NCBI GenBank assembly: GCA_020444425.1
Contig: JAHLLB010000012.1
Location: forward strand, 1-64,000
Direction of reading: 5' to 3'
Source: a bacterium
GTDB taxonomy: Bacteria > Electryoneota > Electryoneia > Electryoneales > Electryoneaceae
Length of the DNA: 64,000 nt
The position numbers and the translations under genes are program-made. Under the pieces are notes generated by a model that was not told the DNA's origin, made no database searches, and was given only the letters and a program-made list of their open reading frames with translations. This document shows positions 9,701 through 19,098 of this stretch, piece by piece. Numbering within the stretch: position 1 is the first letter of the stretch; each line of letters opens with the position of its first letter.

Positions 9701-12207
9701 ATTTCGGCGAAGTGGACCCGCTCTACCGGTCCTACGGCAAGCAGGAAGCTCTTCGCAAGCAGAAAGACTACTTCCGCGCGGATCGAGATCGAGAACGCGA
9801 CTGGCTCGAATTCAACTCCTACTTCCGCGGCTACAGCCACTGGATGAAAGCAGCCGGCCATCCCTTCGGGGATCGCGTGATCACCGACAAGGACGGTACA
9901 CAGAAGCACCAGTTCCCCCTCGGACGGGGCAAGGATGCCTGGGCCGCATCCGTTCGCGGGCATCAACTCTGGAAAGCCAAGCGGGAGCGTAGCACCGGCT
10001 ATGCCGATCAGCGCCACGCGTTCCGTTATCAGGGCGACGGCAAAGCCTACACCTATAAGATGTTCCTTGAGCTGGCGTACGCCCTCGTGCGAAGCCGGGG
10101 CCGCGTCGGGATGATCGTGCCGTCCGGCGTGTACAGCGACCATGGGTCCGTCGAAATCCGCCAGTTGTTCCTCGATCAGTCCAGTTGGGAATGGTTATTC
10201 GGTATCGAGAATCGCGAGAAAGTCTTCGATATCGACAGCCGGTTCAAGTTCAATCCGGTGATCGTGGAGAAGGATGGCGAGACGAAGGCGATTCACACAG
10301 CGTTCATGCGGCGCGACATCGCCGAGTGGGAGCAACCCGACCCGCCGCACATCGACTATCCCTACGACCAGGTGCTGACCTTCAGCCCCAATTCTCGCGC
10401 GATCCTCGAGATCCAGTCGGACACCGACCTCGAGATCCTGAACAAGATCTACGCCAACTCCGTCCTGCTCGGGGACGATGGTCCGGACGGCTGGGGCATC
10501 AAGTACGCGCAGGGCGATTTCAACATGACCAGCGATTCCCACCTCTTCCCGCCGCGCCCGAAGTGGGAGGAGTGGGGCTACAAGCCGGACGAGTACAGCC
10601 GCTGGATCAAAGGGCCGTGGCAGCCGATCGAGACGCTCTGGGCCGAGCTGGGCGTGGACCCGGACCAGCCCCGGCCGCTCGATCCGGAGTGCGAACGGAC
10701 CGTCGAGGACGCCATCACCCGTGGTGACGCCGCCCGCACCGGGGACGACGACGGGAACCTGTTCGACGACGGCGCCCGCCGCCGCTGCGCTCAGCCGCCC
10801 TACGACACGCTCCCCATCCCCCGCGCCGACATCCCCGTCGGCATCATCCTCTCCCGCAACGCCGACGAGTGGATCCGCGAGTCCGACATCCCCACCGTCA
10901 CCTTCACCGAAGCCAACGGCAAGCCCCTCGTCATCAAGAAGGGTGCCGGCAAGAACAAGGTCGAAATCGAAGTCACCGGCCCCGCCATCGCGCTGCCGCT
11001 CTACGAAGGCCGCATGATCGGCCAGTTCGACTTCAGCGAAAAGGGGTGGGTGTCAGGTAAAGGCAGGGGTGCTAAATGGAGAAACATTCCTTGGTCGGAA
11101 AAATCCATAGACGCTCAATATTTGATGCCTCAAGACGTGTACGTCCATTATAGCCCTGTCTCATGGGGACTAAAACTTTCCCATATGAGAGTAGGTTCTG
11201 CGACAAACAGCAAGTCAGCTGTGGGTGCGGCTATTTATGGTGCACCTGCGGGTGATACAGCAGCAATTTTCTGGACGGATTCGTCTTCATTTATATTGAA
11301 CTTGGCAGGTGTATTTAACAGCAGCGTCTTTGACTTTTTGGTTAGAACTCGTTTGGTGGGGTTACATCTTGATTATCATGTATTTGCGCAATCCGCACTA
11401 CCCAAGGCGCTACGGGAAGTTCCACAGAGATACACAGAGAGATCTGCAGGACAGGGGTGTTCACATGTTCGATTTGCACCACATTGGCTTCAGTTCATAG
11501 ACAATGGCTCGTGGCAATCGAAATGGGCTTCATCAACAAAACGAAGGTTAGAAAACAGATCCGTAATAACGGCCTTAGCAGTTCTTTTCTATGACATTAG
11601 TTTCGATTCTTTTAAGCACATTTTGGCTGAATGCGATCTACCCGTTTCTGCGGTTACAGGGCGCGGACGGACACAGCTAAACCCCAAAGGTTTCTGGCGT
11701 GTAGACAAGGAAAAACCGCCTGAGCTTCGTCAGACGGTGCTCACATTGGTTGCCTTCCACGACCTGATGCGAATGATCGACGAGTACGGCGGCGACCGGG
11801 ACGCCGGCATCGAGGCCTTCCTGAACCAGAACGACGGCGAGGGCTGGATGCTGCCCGAGACCCTGCGCCTGGCCGACTACGGCCTCGGCCATGACGACCG
11901 CGCCCTCGAGCACCAGCCGGTCCGCTCGGAGTTCGGCCCGCGCTTCTACGACTGGCAGCTCGCCCAGACGCCGGACGAATCCTGGCGCGAGTGCCACCTG
12001 CACGCCCGCAACCTGCTCGGCGAAGACGGCTACCACCGCCTCCTCCGCGACATCGAATCCGGCAAATCCGACAACAGCTCCACCGATGGCTCATCAACCG
12101 ACAACGATTCTACCGCAGGCCGCTCGCCCGACTACGGCGACGCCGCCCGCGGCCAACGTTCCATCTTTCCACCATCCCAACCCGGTCTATTCGACGATAA
12201 CGAGTGA
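6748..12207 (+). CDS. Giant N6-adenine DNA methyltransferase (Eco57I/DISARM DrmMI-like)
   Basis: An 1819-residue class I methyltransferase. The N-terminal about 450 residues resemble the accessory region of type IIG/BREX-like enzymes. A highly acidic linker at about 480-545 is nearly all D, E, S and T. The AdoMet-binding motif CDPACGSGSFLLAAL lies near 662 and the catalytic motif IV GNPPWE near 970, so it should methylate adenine N6. The segment around FNSSVFDFLVR and GLHLDYHVFAQSALPK (about 1520-1560) is the usual target-recognition region. No nuclease motif is evident. It overlaps the helicase stop by 4 bases and is followed after 12 bases by the next gene. Codon use is very GC-rich except for about 11040-11770, which is clearly AT-richer. 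At 1819 residues it is longer than the DrmMI proteins I know of. Confidence 0.8.
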   Translation: MNQDHMNWWSNLNHGGMLLDIERLGTLVQIVQDEEKGKEKAKRESEDRIRKDLVRQAINSFKDDPDKQRTEFASKVFIWACGFNDQNGTWHRGTAIDTSWSRRGIGNASIRPQQLWRGPNGATVPVFIDNAKKLGQHRGTRVVSRALQWLRKGREQMAVITNGHQWRILFAGLDYEAFVEWDIEQWFFEGDVSPEFEGFRTMLHPTLWIPSEPDKPTAFLHAIQESRKGQSDLSLILGERVRQATEILIQAHAPALNDLANRPDEKEIYRAAVRMVMRIVIGLFAESREGLLPVDNPVYNNAYSLNGLREHLERTHKSRLRESYYAWPRLVSLMRLLYHGSDHQAFPVPTYGGDLFAPGDEHSPDGMRRTVHLFEHAFMEADVMSDLDVREMLRLLTRTKVKIRQGRAATWVNQPVDFSKLGSEYIGILYEGLLDFELKQARPDEPIVFLGVGNQPALPLNALEAMDDKAVADLLKNEKKAAQDDGGSDDAEELAEAEEDTAETESGDEAEDESGDEDGDDDTPDTEADEDNDTTDDTRYSFETRAWQWAENAVIIGMLVKKPRGKLTPEKQDQHQQAIQRRARKLISKLVLPDEWYLVRWGGTRKGSGTWYTPPQLAIPTVHRTLQPLCYDPPEINDKPDRNAPASNWVPKVPEAILKLKVCDPACGSGSFLLAALRYLTDALYESLILHDRVRDVGERSLLELIWDDDHTELLSQETVPVRYGDDSFELRTKVILRRYVVERCVYGVDLDALAVELSRLSLWIETLDHSLPMTFLDHKIKVGNSLVGAWFDQFLHYPIMAWEREGGDKNHTNGVHYRKEEWTKAIKARAATAKKDMKAFIIGSRFPSLYPIDLSTVRTEHDAAVQAMDAIHALGIAQVDQRAEQYAAFRSSDEFRRIKDAFDLWCALWFWPPDEIDEAPMPTAFTEGRISDRASRIVNELSARLQFFHWELEFPDVFNVASEGFDATVGNPPWETLQPNSKEYFGEVDPLYRSYGKQEALRKQKDYFRADRDRERDWLEFNSYFRGYSHWMKAAGHPFGDRVITDKDGTQKHQFPLGRGKDAWAASVRGHQLWKAKRERSTGYADQRHAFRYQGDGKAYTYKMFLELAYALVRSRGRVGMIVPSGVYSDHGSVEIRQLFLDQSSWEWLFGIENREKVFDIDSRFKFNPVIVEKDGETKAIHTAFMRRDIAEWEQPDPPHIDYPYDQVLTFSPNSRAILEIQSDTDLEILNKIYANSVLLGDDGPDGWGIKYAQGDFNMTSDSHLFPPRPKWEEWGYKPDEYSRWIKGPWQPIETLWAELGVDPDQPRPLDPECERTVEDAITRGDAARTGDDDGNLFDDGARRRCAQPPYDTLPIPRADIPVGIILSRNADEWIRESDIPTVTFTEANGKPLVIKKGAGKNKVEIEVTGPAIALPLYEGRMIGQFDFSEKGWVSGKGRGAKWRNIPWSEKSIDAQYLMPQDVYVHYSPVSWGLKLSHMRVGSATNSKSAVGAAIYGAPAGDTAAIFWTDSSSFILNLAGVFNSSVFDFLVRTRLVGLHLDYHVFAQSALPKALREVPQRYTERSAGQGCSHVRFAPHWLQFIDNGSWQSKWASSTKRRLENRSVITALAVLFYDISFDSFKHILAECDLPVSAVTGRGRTQLNPKGFWRVDKEKPPELRQTVLTLVAFHDLMRMIDEYGGDRDAGIEAFLNQNDGEGWMLPETLRLADYGLGHDDRALEHQPVRSEFGPRFYDWQLAQTPDESWRECHLHARNLLGEDGYHRLLRDIESGKSDNSSTDGSSTDNDSTAGRSPDYGDAARGQRSIFPPSQPGLFDDNE

Positions 12208-12219
12208 CGGTATTCTGCC

Positions 12220-15200
12220 ATGGCCATCAATCCGATCAGCTACACCGAGAACGTGATCCGCAGTTTCCTGCGGTACCAGTTGACGGCGTACCCGTTTGCC
12301 GACGAGCGTCTGCACCAGCAGATGCGCAAGCTGCTCAGCATGGATCTGGTCAGTCAGACACCGCTGCTAAACGGACCGTTCGTCAGCCTGTCGCAGTCGT
12401 TCCGCAAGGGTGCGACGGTGAAGGCGCTGGTGGACGATGGCATCTTCCACCCGCATATGGCGAACCTGATCCCGGGGGACATCCGTAACGTCTACGGGCA
12501 TCAGGAACAGGCCATCCGTGCCATCGACAAGGGGCGCACCACCCTCATCTCCACCGGTACCGGATCGGGCAAAACCGAGTGCTTCCTGTATCCCGTCATC
12601 AGCAAGGCGCTGCAGCTCCGTGACGATGGCGCCGATCCCGGTATCTCGGCCGTGCTGGTCTACCCGATGAACGCATTGATCGAAGACCAGATCGGGCGTT
12701 TGCGCGGGCTGCTCGCCGGCAGCGGTATCACCTTCGGGATGTACATCGGGAAGACACCGGAGCGTGAAGGCGACGTCACCGGCACCCGCCTGAAACCCGG
12801 TAGCTCCCGCGCCGATTACCAGGCCAAGTTCAACCAGTACCGCGCCCAGGGCCACCCGGACGTGATCCATCCCCCTGAAGAGGTGTGCTCGCGCGAAATC
12901 ATGCGCACTCCCGGTAAGCAGCCGCGCATCCTGCTGACCAACGTCAAGCAGCTTGAGCTGCTGCTGACCCGTGGCGTCGATGTCGAGCTGTTCGACAACG
13001 CCCGGCTCGACTTCCTGGTCTTCGACGAAGCGCACACGTTCACCGGCATCCAGGGCGCGGAGACGGCGGTCCTTATCCGCCGGCTGCGGACCTACGTCGG
13101 CAAGTCTGCGACGGACACCTGCTGCATAGCCACATCTGCGACCATCGTTGATGAAAAGGATCCGGATGCGGCGAAGAAGTTCGCCTCTCGGTTCTTCGGA
13201 GTTCCGCGCGAGCATGTCGAAACGGTGAAAGAAGACTACGAGCCCGAAGACTGGCCGAAGGATCGTTCGACACCCTCTGCTCCATCCGGCGAGATCCATG
13301 ATCTGCTCGCGGACACTTTGAAGGCTGTGGATGCCGAGGATGGCGATGCGCCGATTCGTAATGTCTACAAGCGGCTGACGGGGATTGAACTGGGCGACGG
13401 GGACTGGCGGGAGGCGCTGTTCGATGCGCTCCAGCACAACGAAGTGGCGTTTCGGATTCTTCACTACCTCAAGAACCCGCGCGAATTCCATAGCGTCACA
13501 CACCAACTCGGGGGAAAGTTCGAGCGTCCTTTCACCCAGGAAGAACTGGTCGCCTACCTCGCCCTGGGCGCTGCGGCCACGAAGGAAGGGCGGCATGTGT
13601 TCCGTCCGGTCGTGCATTCGTTCGTGCGCGGCATCCCTGGCGCGGTGGTGAGCTTCCCCGATGGTAACGAACCCGAGCTGTTCCTCAGCAGCGAAGATGA
13701 AATCGATGAGCGGGGTGGTGAAGATGTCATGTGGCGCCTGCCCATCCACACCTGTACCACTTGTGGACAGCACTACCTGGTCACCCACCTGAAGGATTAC
13801 AGCTTCGTCGGAGACGAACCCGACGGTGGCCATCTCGACGATGACGGGAACACGTACTGGGAACCGCTTGAACAATCCAACGACGGCAAACGCGCGATCC
13901 TGGTCGACACCATCCTGAGCCAGGAACCGGACGACGATCTCGAGGACGAAACGCGTTTGTTTCCCCTTCATTTCTGCCGTTTCTGTGGTGCGGCACATAA
14001 GGAAGAAGGGAAACGCTGCGCGGCATGTGGTCAGGAGGATGAACTGGTCAAGCTGTTCGCGGTGAGCACGTCGAAAAAGAGCCGTGGCCATCTCCATCGC
14101 TGTGTTTCCTGCACCGCGATGGGAAGTGACATGGGCAGCCGGTATCGGGAGCCGGCTCGTCCTGTTCGGGCGGTGAACGTGTCCGATGTGCACATCCTTG
14201 CTCAAGACATGATCCACCACGCCGAGCGGAAACGGTTGCTGCTGTTCGCGGATAACCGTCAGGATGCGGCGTTCCAGGCTGGTTGGATGAAGGATCACGC
14301 ACGCCGGTTCCGGTTGCGTCAGCTCATGAGTGAAGCGCTGCAGGAAGAAGACCTTTCCGTCAGCGATCTGGTCTACAAGCTGAACAACCGCCTCGATGCC
14401 GATGATAACCTATCCCGGTCATTGATTCCCGAGGTGTGGAACTACGTCCTGAAGGAAGGCAAGGCGGGTAAGCACGACGAAGAACGCCGCTACTTCCTGC
14501 GTATCCAGGTGCTGCGTGAAGTCACCACCGCGATCAACCAACGATATGGTCTCGAGCCATGGGGCAGGATGCGGGTGATCTACGACGGTTTGTCGGAGAC
14601 CGCGCCATTTATCCGTCGGTGGGCGAATGTGATTGGAGTTCCACCAGCAGACCTTTTGGGTGGAATTATTGCGTTGCTGGACGGCTTCAGGCGCCAGCGC
14701 GTTCTGTACGATCCGGCACGGCAAATCTTCAGTCGATTCATGAACGACGGTGCCCCGGAAATCCAACGTGGATATCTGCCAGAGAAGATTCGACTTGGTG
14801 GGTTGAAGCTCCAGCGAGAAGCGACTGACGACAAACGGTGGGTAAGAGCATGGGTCACCGGACGGCAATCAGTTGCCAAGGAGATGGCGACAAAGTGGGG
14901 TGTCGAACAACAGGATCAAGAGACGTTTCTGAGTGAACTATGGGATTATTTGACCAGCCTGGAACTGGGTATTCTACGCCGAACCACACTTACAGGTAGT
15001 CGCGGCAATGCGCTGCCCAATACAACCGATACCCACCAGATCGATGCCAGCAAGCTGACACTGACCAGCAATCACGGGTTCTACCGCTGCAAGAAGTGTC
15101 GGCGCAAGCAGATGGTGCAAACGCCACACAGTCGCTGCATGGCGTGGCGATGTGATGGTGTGGTCGAATTCGTCCGGGAAGATCCAGAGAACTACGATTT

Positions 15201-17652
15201 GCAGATCCTCGATTCGGGATATTCCATGCTTCGCCCGGAGGAACACACAGCGATGGTACCCCAGGTCCAGCGAGATCGAATCGAGGGGTGGTTCAAGGGC
15301 AAGCAGGACCGGGTCAATACTCTGGTTTGTACGCCGACGCTCGAACTTGGTGTGGACATTGGGGATCTTGACGCGGTTTTGATGCGAAACGTACCACCTC
15401 TGCCCGCGAATTTCTGGCAGCGTGCGGGTCGTGCGGGACGACGTAACCGCATGGCGGTGAACATTGCATACTGTCGCCCCGCCTCGCATGACCGGGCCTA
15501 TTTCAAAGAACCCGTGAAGATGCTTGAAGGTCGGGTGGACCCGCCAGCGTTCAACCTGAGAAATGAGGTTCTCGTCGGGAAACATGTGCATGCGGCGACA
15601 CTGACCTTCCTTAACAAAACAGCCAAGACAGATCCCGGCGATCCCGAGACAGGATTGAAGACTGTCATGGGCCAGCAGTTTCCTCGTCAGATAAAGACGT
15701 ACTTATTCGATCCGGAAGGGCGCATCCGATCTCAGGTTTACAACACTTCACCGTTCGAGTCAGTCGTGGAGCAGCGTCGAAATGATCTGGTGAGTTACAT
15801 GCAGGAGGTGTTCCAACCTGGATGGCCTGATGAGGATTCGGATGTTGTATCCACCGACATCCTTGCAACCCTTATTGACAAAACCCCAGGGGAACTTGCA
15901 GTCATCCTTAAGCGGCTCCGCAAACGTCTGCAATGGGCGCATTCGGAGATTGCCCGCCTGAACAAGGTTCGTGATGAGTTCGGGACGCTGCCTGATGATG
16001 ACGAAGCACACTACCGTCGCTGCAATGCACTAATCAGGAAAATGAAGGGGATTCGCCCGAAAAAGCGGAAAGAAGCAGAAGGATATGATGACATCAACAC
16101 GTTTGGCGTGCTGGCAGCGGAAGGATTTTTGCCTGGTTACGGGCTGGATACTGGCTCCGTGCTGGGCATGGCGCAAGTCCCGTTCTTCCAGATGAACAGC
16201 CTGGATTTTGATCTTCCAAGACCAACCAGTGTAGCACTGCGAGAGTATGTCCCAGGTAACCTGATCTACGCAAATGGCCACAAATTCGTGGCTCGCCGTT
16301 TCCATCGAGAGGCTGACGAGGAACGGTCGGAAATGCCGGTTTTCGATGTGAACCTGGATCGTGAGGCGGTTGAAGAATCGACCACTGCAGTTTCGGGATC
16401 ACTCGGTGATGAACAGCTTCGTACGATGTCAGTGTGTGACGTGACGCTCGTGCATCAGTCCCAGATTTCGGATGAAGAGGAAAACCGTTTCCAAATGCCC
16501 GTTGCCGTTTATGGGCGAGAGAAGGGTAGGCATAACGGTGGAGTGATGTACCTCTGGGGCGAAAAGCAGCTTAGTAATCGTCGAGGTGTTCATTTGCGAT
16601 TGGTGAACGTGGGATCGGGTCCGGCAATTGAAAACAAGCGTATGCTGGGCTACCCGCTTTGTTCCGTGTGCGGGCAGAGTGTTTCGCCGCTCTCTTCAGA
16701 AACCCAAATCGAATCCTTCCTCAACAACCATGAAGATCGATGCGGTCGAAAACCGGAGAATCTGGGATTCTTCGCCGACATTGTTGCTGACTGCCTTACC
16801 CTGCCGGAGATGTCGAATCGAACCGATGCTTACAGTGTTCTCGAGACGCTGAGGATGGCGGCATCACATGTGCTGGATATGCACCTGGACGACCTCCAGA
16901 TCCTGGTGATCGGGCACATCGACCGCGATGAAGTGGACGCAGTCCTTTGGGATCCCATGCCGGGTGGATCGGGGCTTTTCGATCAAATACGGGATCGATT
17001 CAAGGATGTCTACGACGAAGCCCTCCGGATTCTCGACGAATGTCCATCAGCGTGCGACTCATCCTGTATTGATTGTCTTCAACATTTCCGCAACGGGTAC
17101 TACCATCGGCACCTGGACCGTCATGCAGCCGCCGAGGTTTTTCAAGAGTACGGCGAATTGCTGACTGAAGCTCACGACATTCCACCAGCAATCCAAGGCA
17201 CAGACCCACACGACCCGGATGCATCACCGGTGAATTACGCCGAGAACCGATTGAAACATATGTTGGAGGCCGCTGGCTTCACATCAGGAGTATTCCAACA
17301 GCAGGTTCGGTTCAAGGAACCACTCTTCGTCGATCATCGGATCGGCAGCACGACGCCGGATGTGTTCTTTGCCGGGGATGAGGATGATCCGGATGACAAA
17401 GGGGTGTGTGTCTACCTCGACGGGATGAGTCGACACATCCATGGCAACAAAGAGACTGCAGAACGCGACCGCGAGATCCGTGGGTGGCTCAGGCAGGAAG
17501 GCTATCAGGTCATCGAAATACCCTACAATGAACTCGATGACAAGAAGGCCATGACGCGTCACTTCAAGCGCCTGGCGAAATTCATCGAGGGCAAGGACAT
17601 GGCGAATCGTATTGCCGCAAATGAACAGTGGTTTCAGGCGAAACCGGATTAA
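12220..17652 (+). CDS. Giant DEAH-box helicase with MZB/DUF1998-type domain and C-terminal nuclease-like domain (DrmA-DrmB/DruE-like)
   Basis: 1810 residues. Motif I is STGTGSGKTE (about 111-120), motif II is DEAH (268-271), and motifs V-VI are LELGVDIGDLDAVL and QRAGRAGRRNRM (about 1045-1075). Zinc-ribbon cysteine pairs occur near 510 (CTTCGQ), 585 (CRFCG, CAACGQ), 955 (CKKC) and 1480 (CSVCGQ). The cluster ACDSSCIDCLQHFRNGYYHR (about 1610-1630) is characteristic of MZB/DUF1998 helicase partners. The last 130 residues (TPDVFF, then VYLDGMSRH, then a basic helix) resemble a PD-(D/E)XK or Vsr-like nuclease. DISARM usually encodes the helicase (DrmA) and DUF1998 protein (DrmB) separately, whereas Druantia DruE fuses them; this protein looks like the fused form. 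No strong ribosome site is seen, consistent with coupling to the upstream gene. Confidence 0.75.
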   Translation: MAINPISYTENVIRSFLRYQLTAYPFADERLHQQMRKLLSMDLVSQTPLLNGPFVSLSQSFRKGATVKALVDDGIFHPHMANLIPGDIRNVYGHQEQAIRAIDKGRTTLISTGTGSGKTECFLYPVISKALQLRDDGADPGISAVLVYPMNALIEDQIGRLRGLLAGSGITFGMYIGKTPEREGDVTGTRLKPGSSRADYQAKFNQYRAQGHPDVIHPPEEVCSREIMRTPGKQPRILLTNVKQLELLLTRGVDVELFDNARLDFLVFDEAHTFTGIQGAETAVLIRRLRTYVGKSATDTCCIATSATIVDEKDPDAAKKFASRFFGVPREHVETVKEDYEPEDWPKDRSTPSAPSGEIHDLLADTLKAVDAEDGDAPIRNVYKRLTGIELGDGDWREALFDALQHNEVAFRILHYLKNPREFHSVTHQLGGKFERPFTQEELVAYLALGAAATKEGRHVFRPVVHSFVRGIPGAVVSFPDGNEPELFLSSEDEIDERGGEDVMWRLPIHTCTTCGQHYLVTHLKDYSFVGDEPDGGHLDDDGNTYWEPLEQSNDGKRAILVDTILSQEPDDDLEDETRLFPLHFCRFCGAAHKEEGKRCAACGQEDELVKLFAVSTSKKSRGHLHRCVSCTAMGSDMGSRYREPARPVRAVNVSDVHILAQDMIHHAERKRLLLFADNRQDAAFQAGWMKDHARRFRLRQLMSEALQEEDLSVSDLVYKLNNRLDADDNLSRSLIPEVWNYVLKEGKAGKHDEERRYFLRIQVLREVTTAINQRYGLEPWGRMRVIYDGLSETAPFIRRWANVIGVPPADLLGGIIALLDGFRRQRVLYDPARQIFSRFMNDGAPEIQRGYLPEKIRLGGLKLQREATDDKRWVRAWVTGRQSVAKEMATKWGVEQQDQETFLSELWDYLTSLELGILRRTTLTGSRGNALPNTTDTHQIDASKLTLTSNHGFYRCKKCRRKQMVQTPHSRCMAWRCDGVVEFVREDPENYDLQILDSGYSMLRPEEHTAMVPQVQRDRIEGWFKGKQDRVNTLVCTPTLELGVDIGDLDAVLMRNVPPLPANFWQRAGRAGRRNRMAVNIAYCRPASHDRAYFKEPVKMLEGRVDPPAFNLRNEVLVGKHVHAATLTFLNKTAKTDPGDPETGLKTVMGQQFPRQIKTYLFDPEGRIRSQVYNTSPFESVVEQRRNDLVSYMQEVFQPGWPDEDSDVVSTDILATLIDKTPGELAVILKRLRKRLQWAHSEIARLNKVRDEFGTLPDDDEAHYRRCNALIRKMKGIRPKKRKEAEGYDDINTFGVLAAEGFLPGYGLDTGSVLGMAQVPFFQMNSLDFDLPRPTSVALREYVPGNLIYANGHKFVARRFHREADEERSEMPVFDVNLDREAVEESTTAVSGSLGDEQLRTMSVCDVTLVHQSQISDEEENRFQMPVAVYGREKGRHNGGVMYLWGEKQLSNRRGVHLRLVNVGSGPAIENKRMLGYPLCSVCGQSVSPLSSETQIESFLNNHEDRCGRKPENLGFFADIVADCLTLPEMSNRTDAYSVLETLRMAASHVLDMHLDDLQILVIGHIDRDEVDAVLWDPMPGGSGLFDQIRDRFKDVYDEALRILDECPSACDSSCIDCLQHFRNGYYHRHLDRHAAAEVFQEYGELLTEAHDIPPAIQGTDPHDPDASPVNYAENRLKHMLEAAGFTSGVFQQQVRFKEPLFVDHRIGSTTPDVFFAGDEDDPDDKGVCVYLDGMSRHIHGNKETAERDREIRGWLRQEGYQVIEIPYNELDDKKAMTRHFKRLAKFIEGKDMANRIAANEQWFQAKPD

Positions 17653-17675
17653 ATAGTTAGCGTGGGCAACTACCT

Positions 17676-17792
17676 ATGCACGAGCCCACCGAACGGTATC
17701 ACCACATCCGCGACTTGGTCCAGCAGAGCTTGAACCACCGTGGTGAACAGGAAGTCGAGGTCGAATCCCTCGTCGCCGAGCCTATGGGTTAG
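17676..17792 (+). CDS. Possible small protein of 38 residues
   Basis: An open frame beginning MHEPTERYHHIRDLVQQSLN lies between the giant helicase and the next gene. Its amphipathic, charged composition looks coding, but there is no convincing ribosome site. It could be the N-terminal stub of a lost gene. No family is recognised. Confidence 0.3.
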   Translation: MHEPTERYHHIRDLVQQSLNHRGEQEVEVESLVAEPMG

Positions 17793-17847
17793 AGCGATAG
17801 TTGATGGTATTATCGCGGGGCTTCGTGTACCGAATGGAGGTAGTGAC

Positions 17848-19065
17848 ATGTCCTCAACCACATCCGGAGAAGACAAGGAGAAGCTCGTCGCTGAGATGGC
17901 GGAACGCCAATACTTGAAGGGATTCGTTTTCCATTCTCCCATGGTCGATGATCCTACCGAGGTAGAGCTTGGTGACGTGCTCATTTGGATCAGGTACTGG
18001 TTCATTGTCATCGAAGTGGCATGGCGAAATACGATCAAGGCTACCAGTATTCGCCGCCAACAAGAGATAGTAAGGGAGAAACGAAAGCAACTGCTGGCGG
18101 ATTTCGAGCGGTACAACAAATTGAAGGATACGATCCGCCTGCAAGATGCCTACGGGAATGACTTTGGGATCAACCAGTTCGATCCTCGGGGATTCGTCGG
18201 TGTCGTGATGGTTGATTCGAACGAAACTGTTGATCATTACCATCCAGATTCGGTTACACGTTTTCAGGACTTGCCTTTTCCCGTCACGGTGTTTCTTCGC
18301 AGCGGATTCCTTCGTGTCATCGATGAATTGGATACAGTGCCAGATCTCGGGATTTACATTCACGACCGATTCGATTTCATGAAGAGGTCTGGACCACATG
18401 CAGAGAAACTACTTCACCTCCATCCTGATCTCGAGCCATCCCTGCTGGCGTTTTACAAGCTCCATGACAACAGCTTCAACGAAGGCTACTTTGAAAAAAG
18501 CCGAAAGCACTGGATTGCTGAATACGACGCTTTCCGGAAGGAGCATGCGCAGAAGCGCGATGAAGAAAATCGAGACTCAAAGCTCATTGACTCTTTGATT
18601 CTACATATCAACTCTTTTCATCCTTCAGCACGGGAACACGCCTGGCAACTGGCGAATTTGACTCGACGAGAAAGAGCTGGCTGGGTGTTCAAGATCATGC
18701 ATGGGTTCTACAGGATCAAGGATCCGGATCAGAGACGCCACTTCACCTACGAATCACCATCGACGAACAATCATTGCTTATTTGTATATTCAAGTAATCA
18801 CGACAGGGAATCATTTATTCAGCATTGCGAACATCTGGGAAGATTGAAGATTGTTCATGAAATTGATCGTTCGAGATTTAAACACAGCGTCTTCGTTTTT
18901 GGATTCAGGAAGTCCTCAGTGCGAAACGAACAACTTTTTGATGACCTCGTCTTAACTGTTTTCGATGCCGATCAGGCTGGGAAAGTCACCTCAGATGAGG
19001 TAGCAGAATCCAGAAAATTCTTCGGCGGACATCAAGAGAAGAGTATCGAAGAATTTCCTGAATAA
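17848..19065 (+). CDS. Uncharacterised 405-residue protein, possible nuclease-like N-terminus
   Basis: Start placed at 17848 because of the ggaggt site seven bases upstream; an open extension back to 17740 lacks one. Residues 36-60 (VELGDVLIWIRYWFIVIEVA) have the beta-strand pattern of a PD-(D/E)XK nuclease core, with the expected Lys replaced by Ala. They resemble the start of the downstream gene product (CDVLVIFGEDVLIFSVKE). A basic helix follows, then a long helical middle and a C-terminal alpha/beta part near residues 300-380. It sits 195 bases after the DISARM-like operon and 33 bases before the next gene, so the two probably form a pair. Function unknown; the nuclease idea is weak. Confidence 0.7.
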   Translation: MSSTTSGEDKEKLVAEMAERQYLKGFVFHSPMVDDPTEVELGDVLIWIRYWFIVIEVAWRNTIKATSIRRQQEIVREKRKQLLADFERYNKLKDTIRLQDAYGNDFGINQFDPRGFVGVVMVDSNETVDHYHPDSVTRFQDLPFPVTVFLRSGFLRVIDELDTVPDLGIYIHDRFDFMKRSGPHAEKLLHLHPDLEPSLLAFYKLHDNSFNEGYFEKSRKHWIAEYDAFRKEHAQKRDEENRDSKLIDSLILHINSFHPSAREHAWQLANLTRRERAGWVFKIMHGFYRIKDPDQRRHFTYESPSTNNHCLFVYSSNHDRESFIQHCEHLGRLKIVHEIDRSRFKHSVFVFGFRKSSVRNEQLFDDLVLTVFDADQAGKVTSDEVAESRKFFGGHQEKSIEEFPE

Positions 19066-19098
19066 ATACCGAAAGACGCTTGAGAAGGGGAAACCTGA

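Noticed and set aside
12367-14298. 643-codon minus-strand open frame
   Set aside because: Shadow of the giant helicase gene, which carries all helicase motifs on the plus strand. GC-rich codon bias creates long antisense frames.
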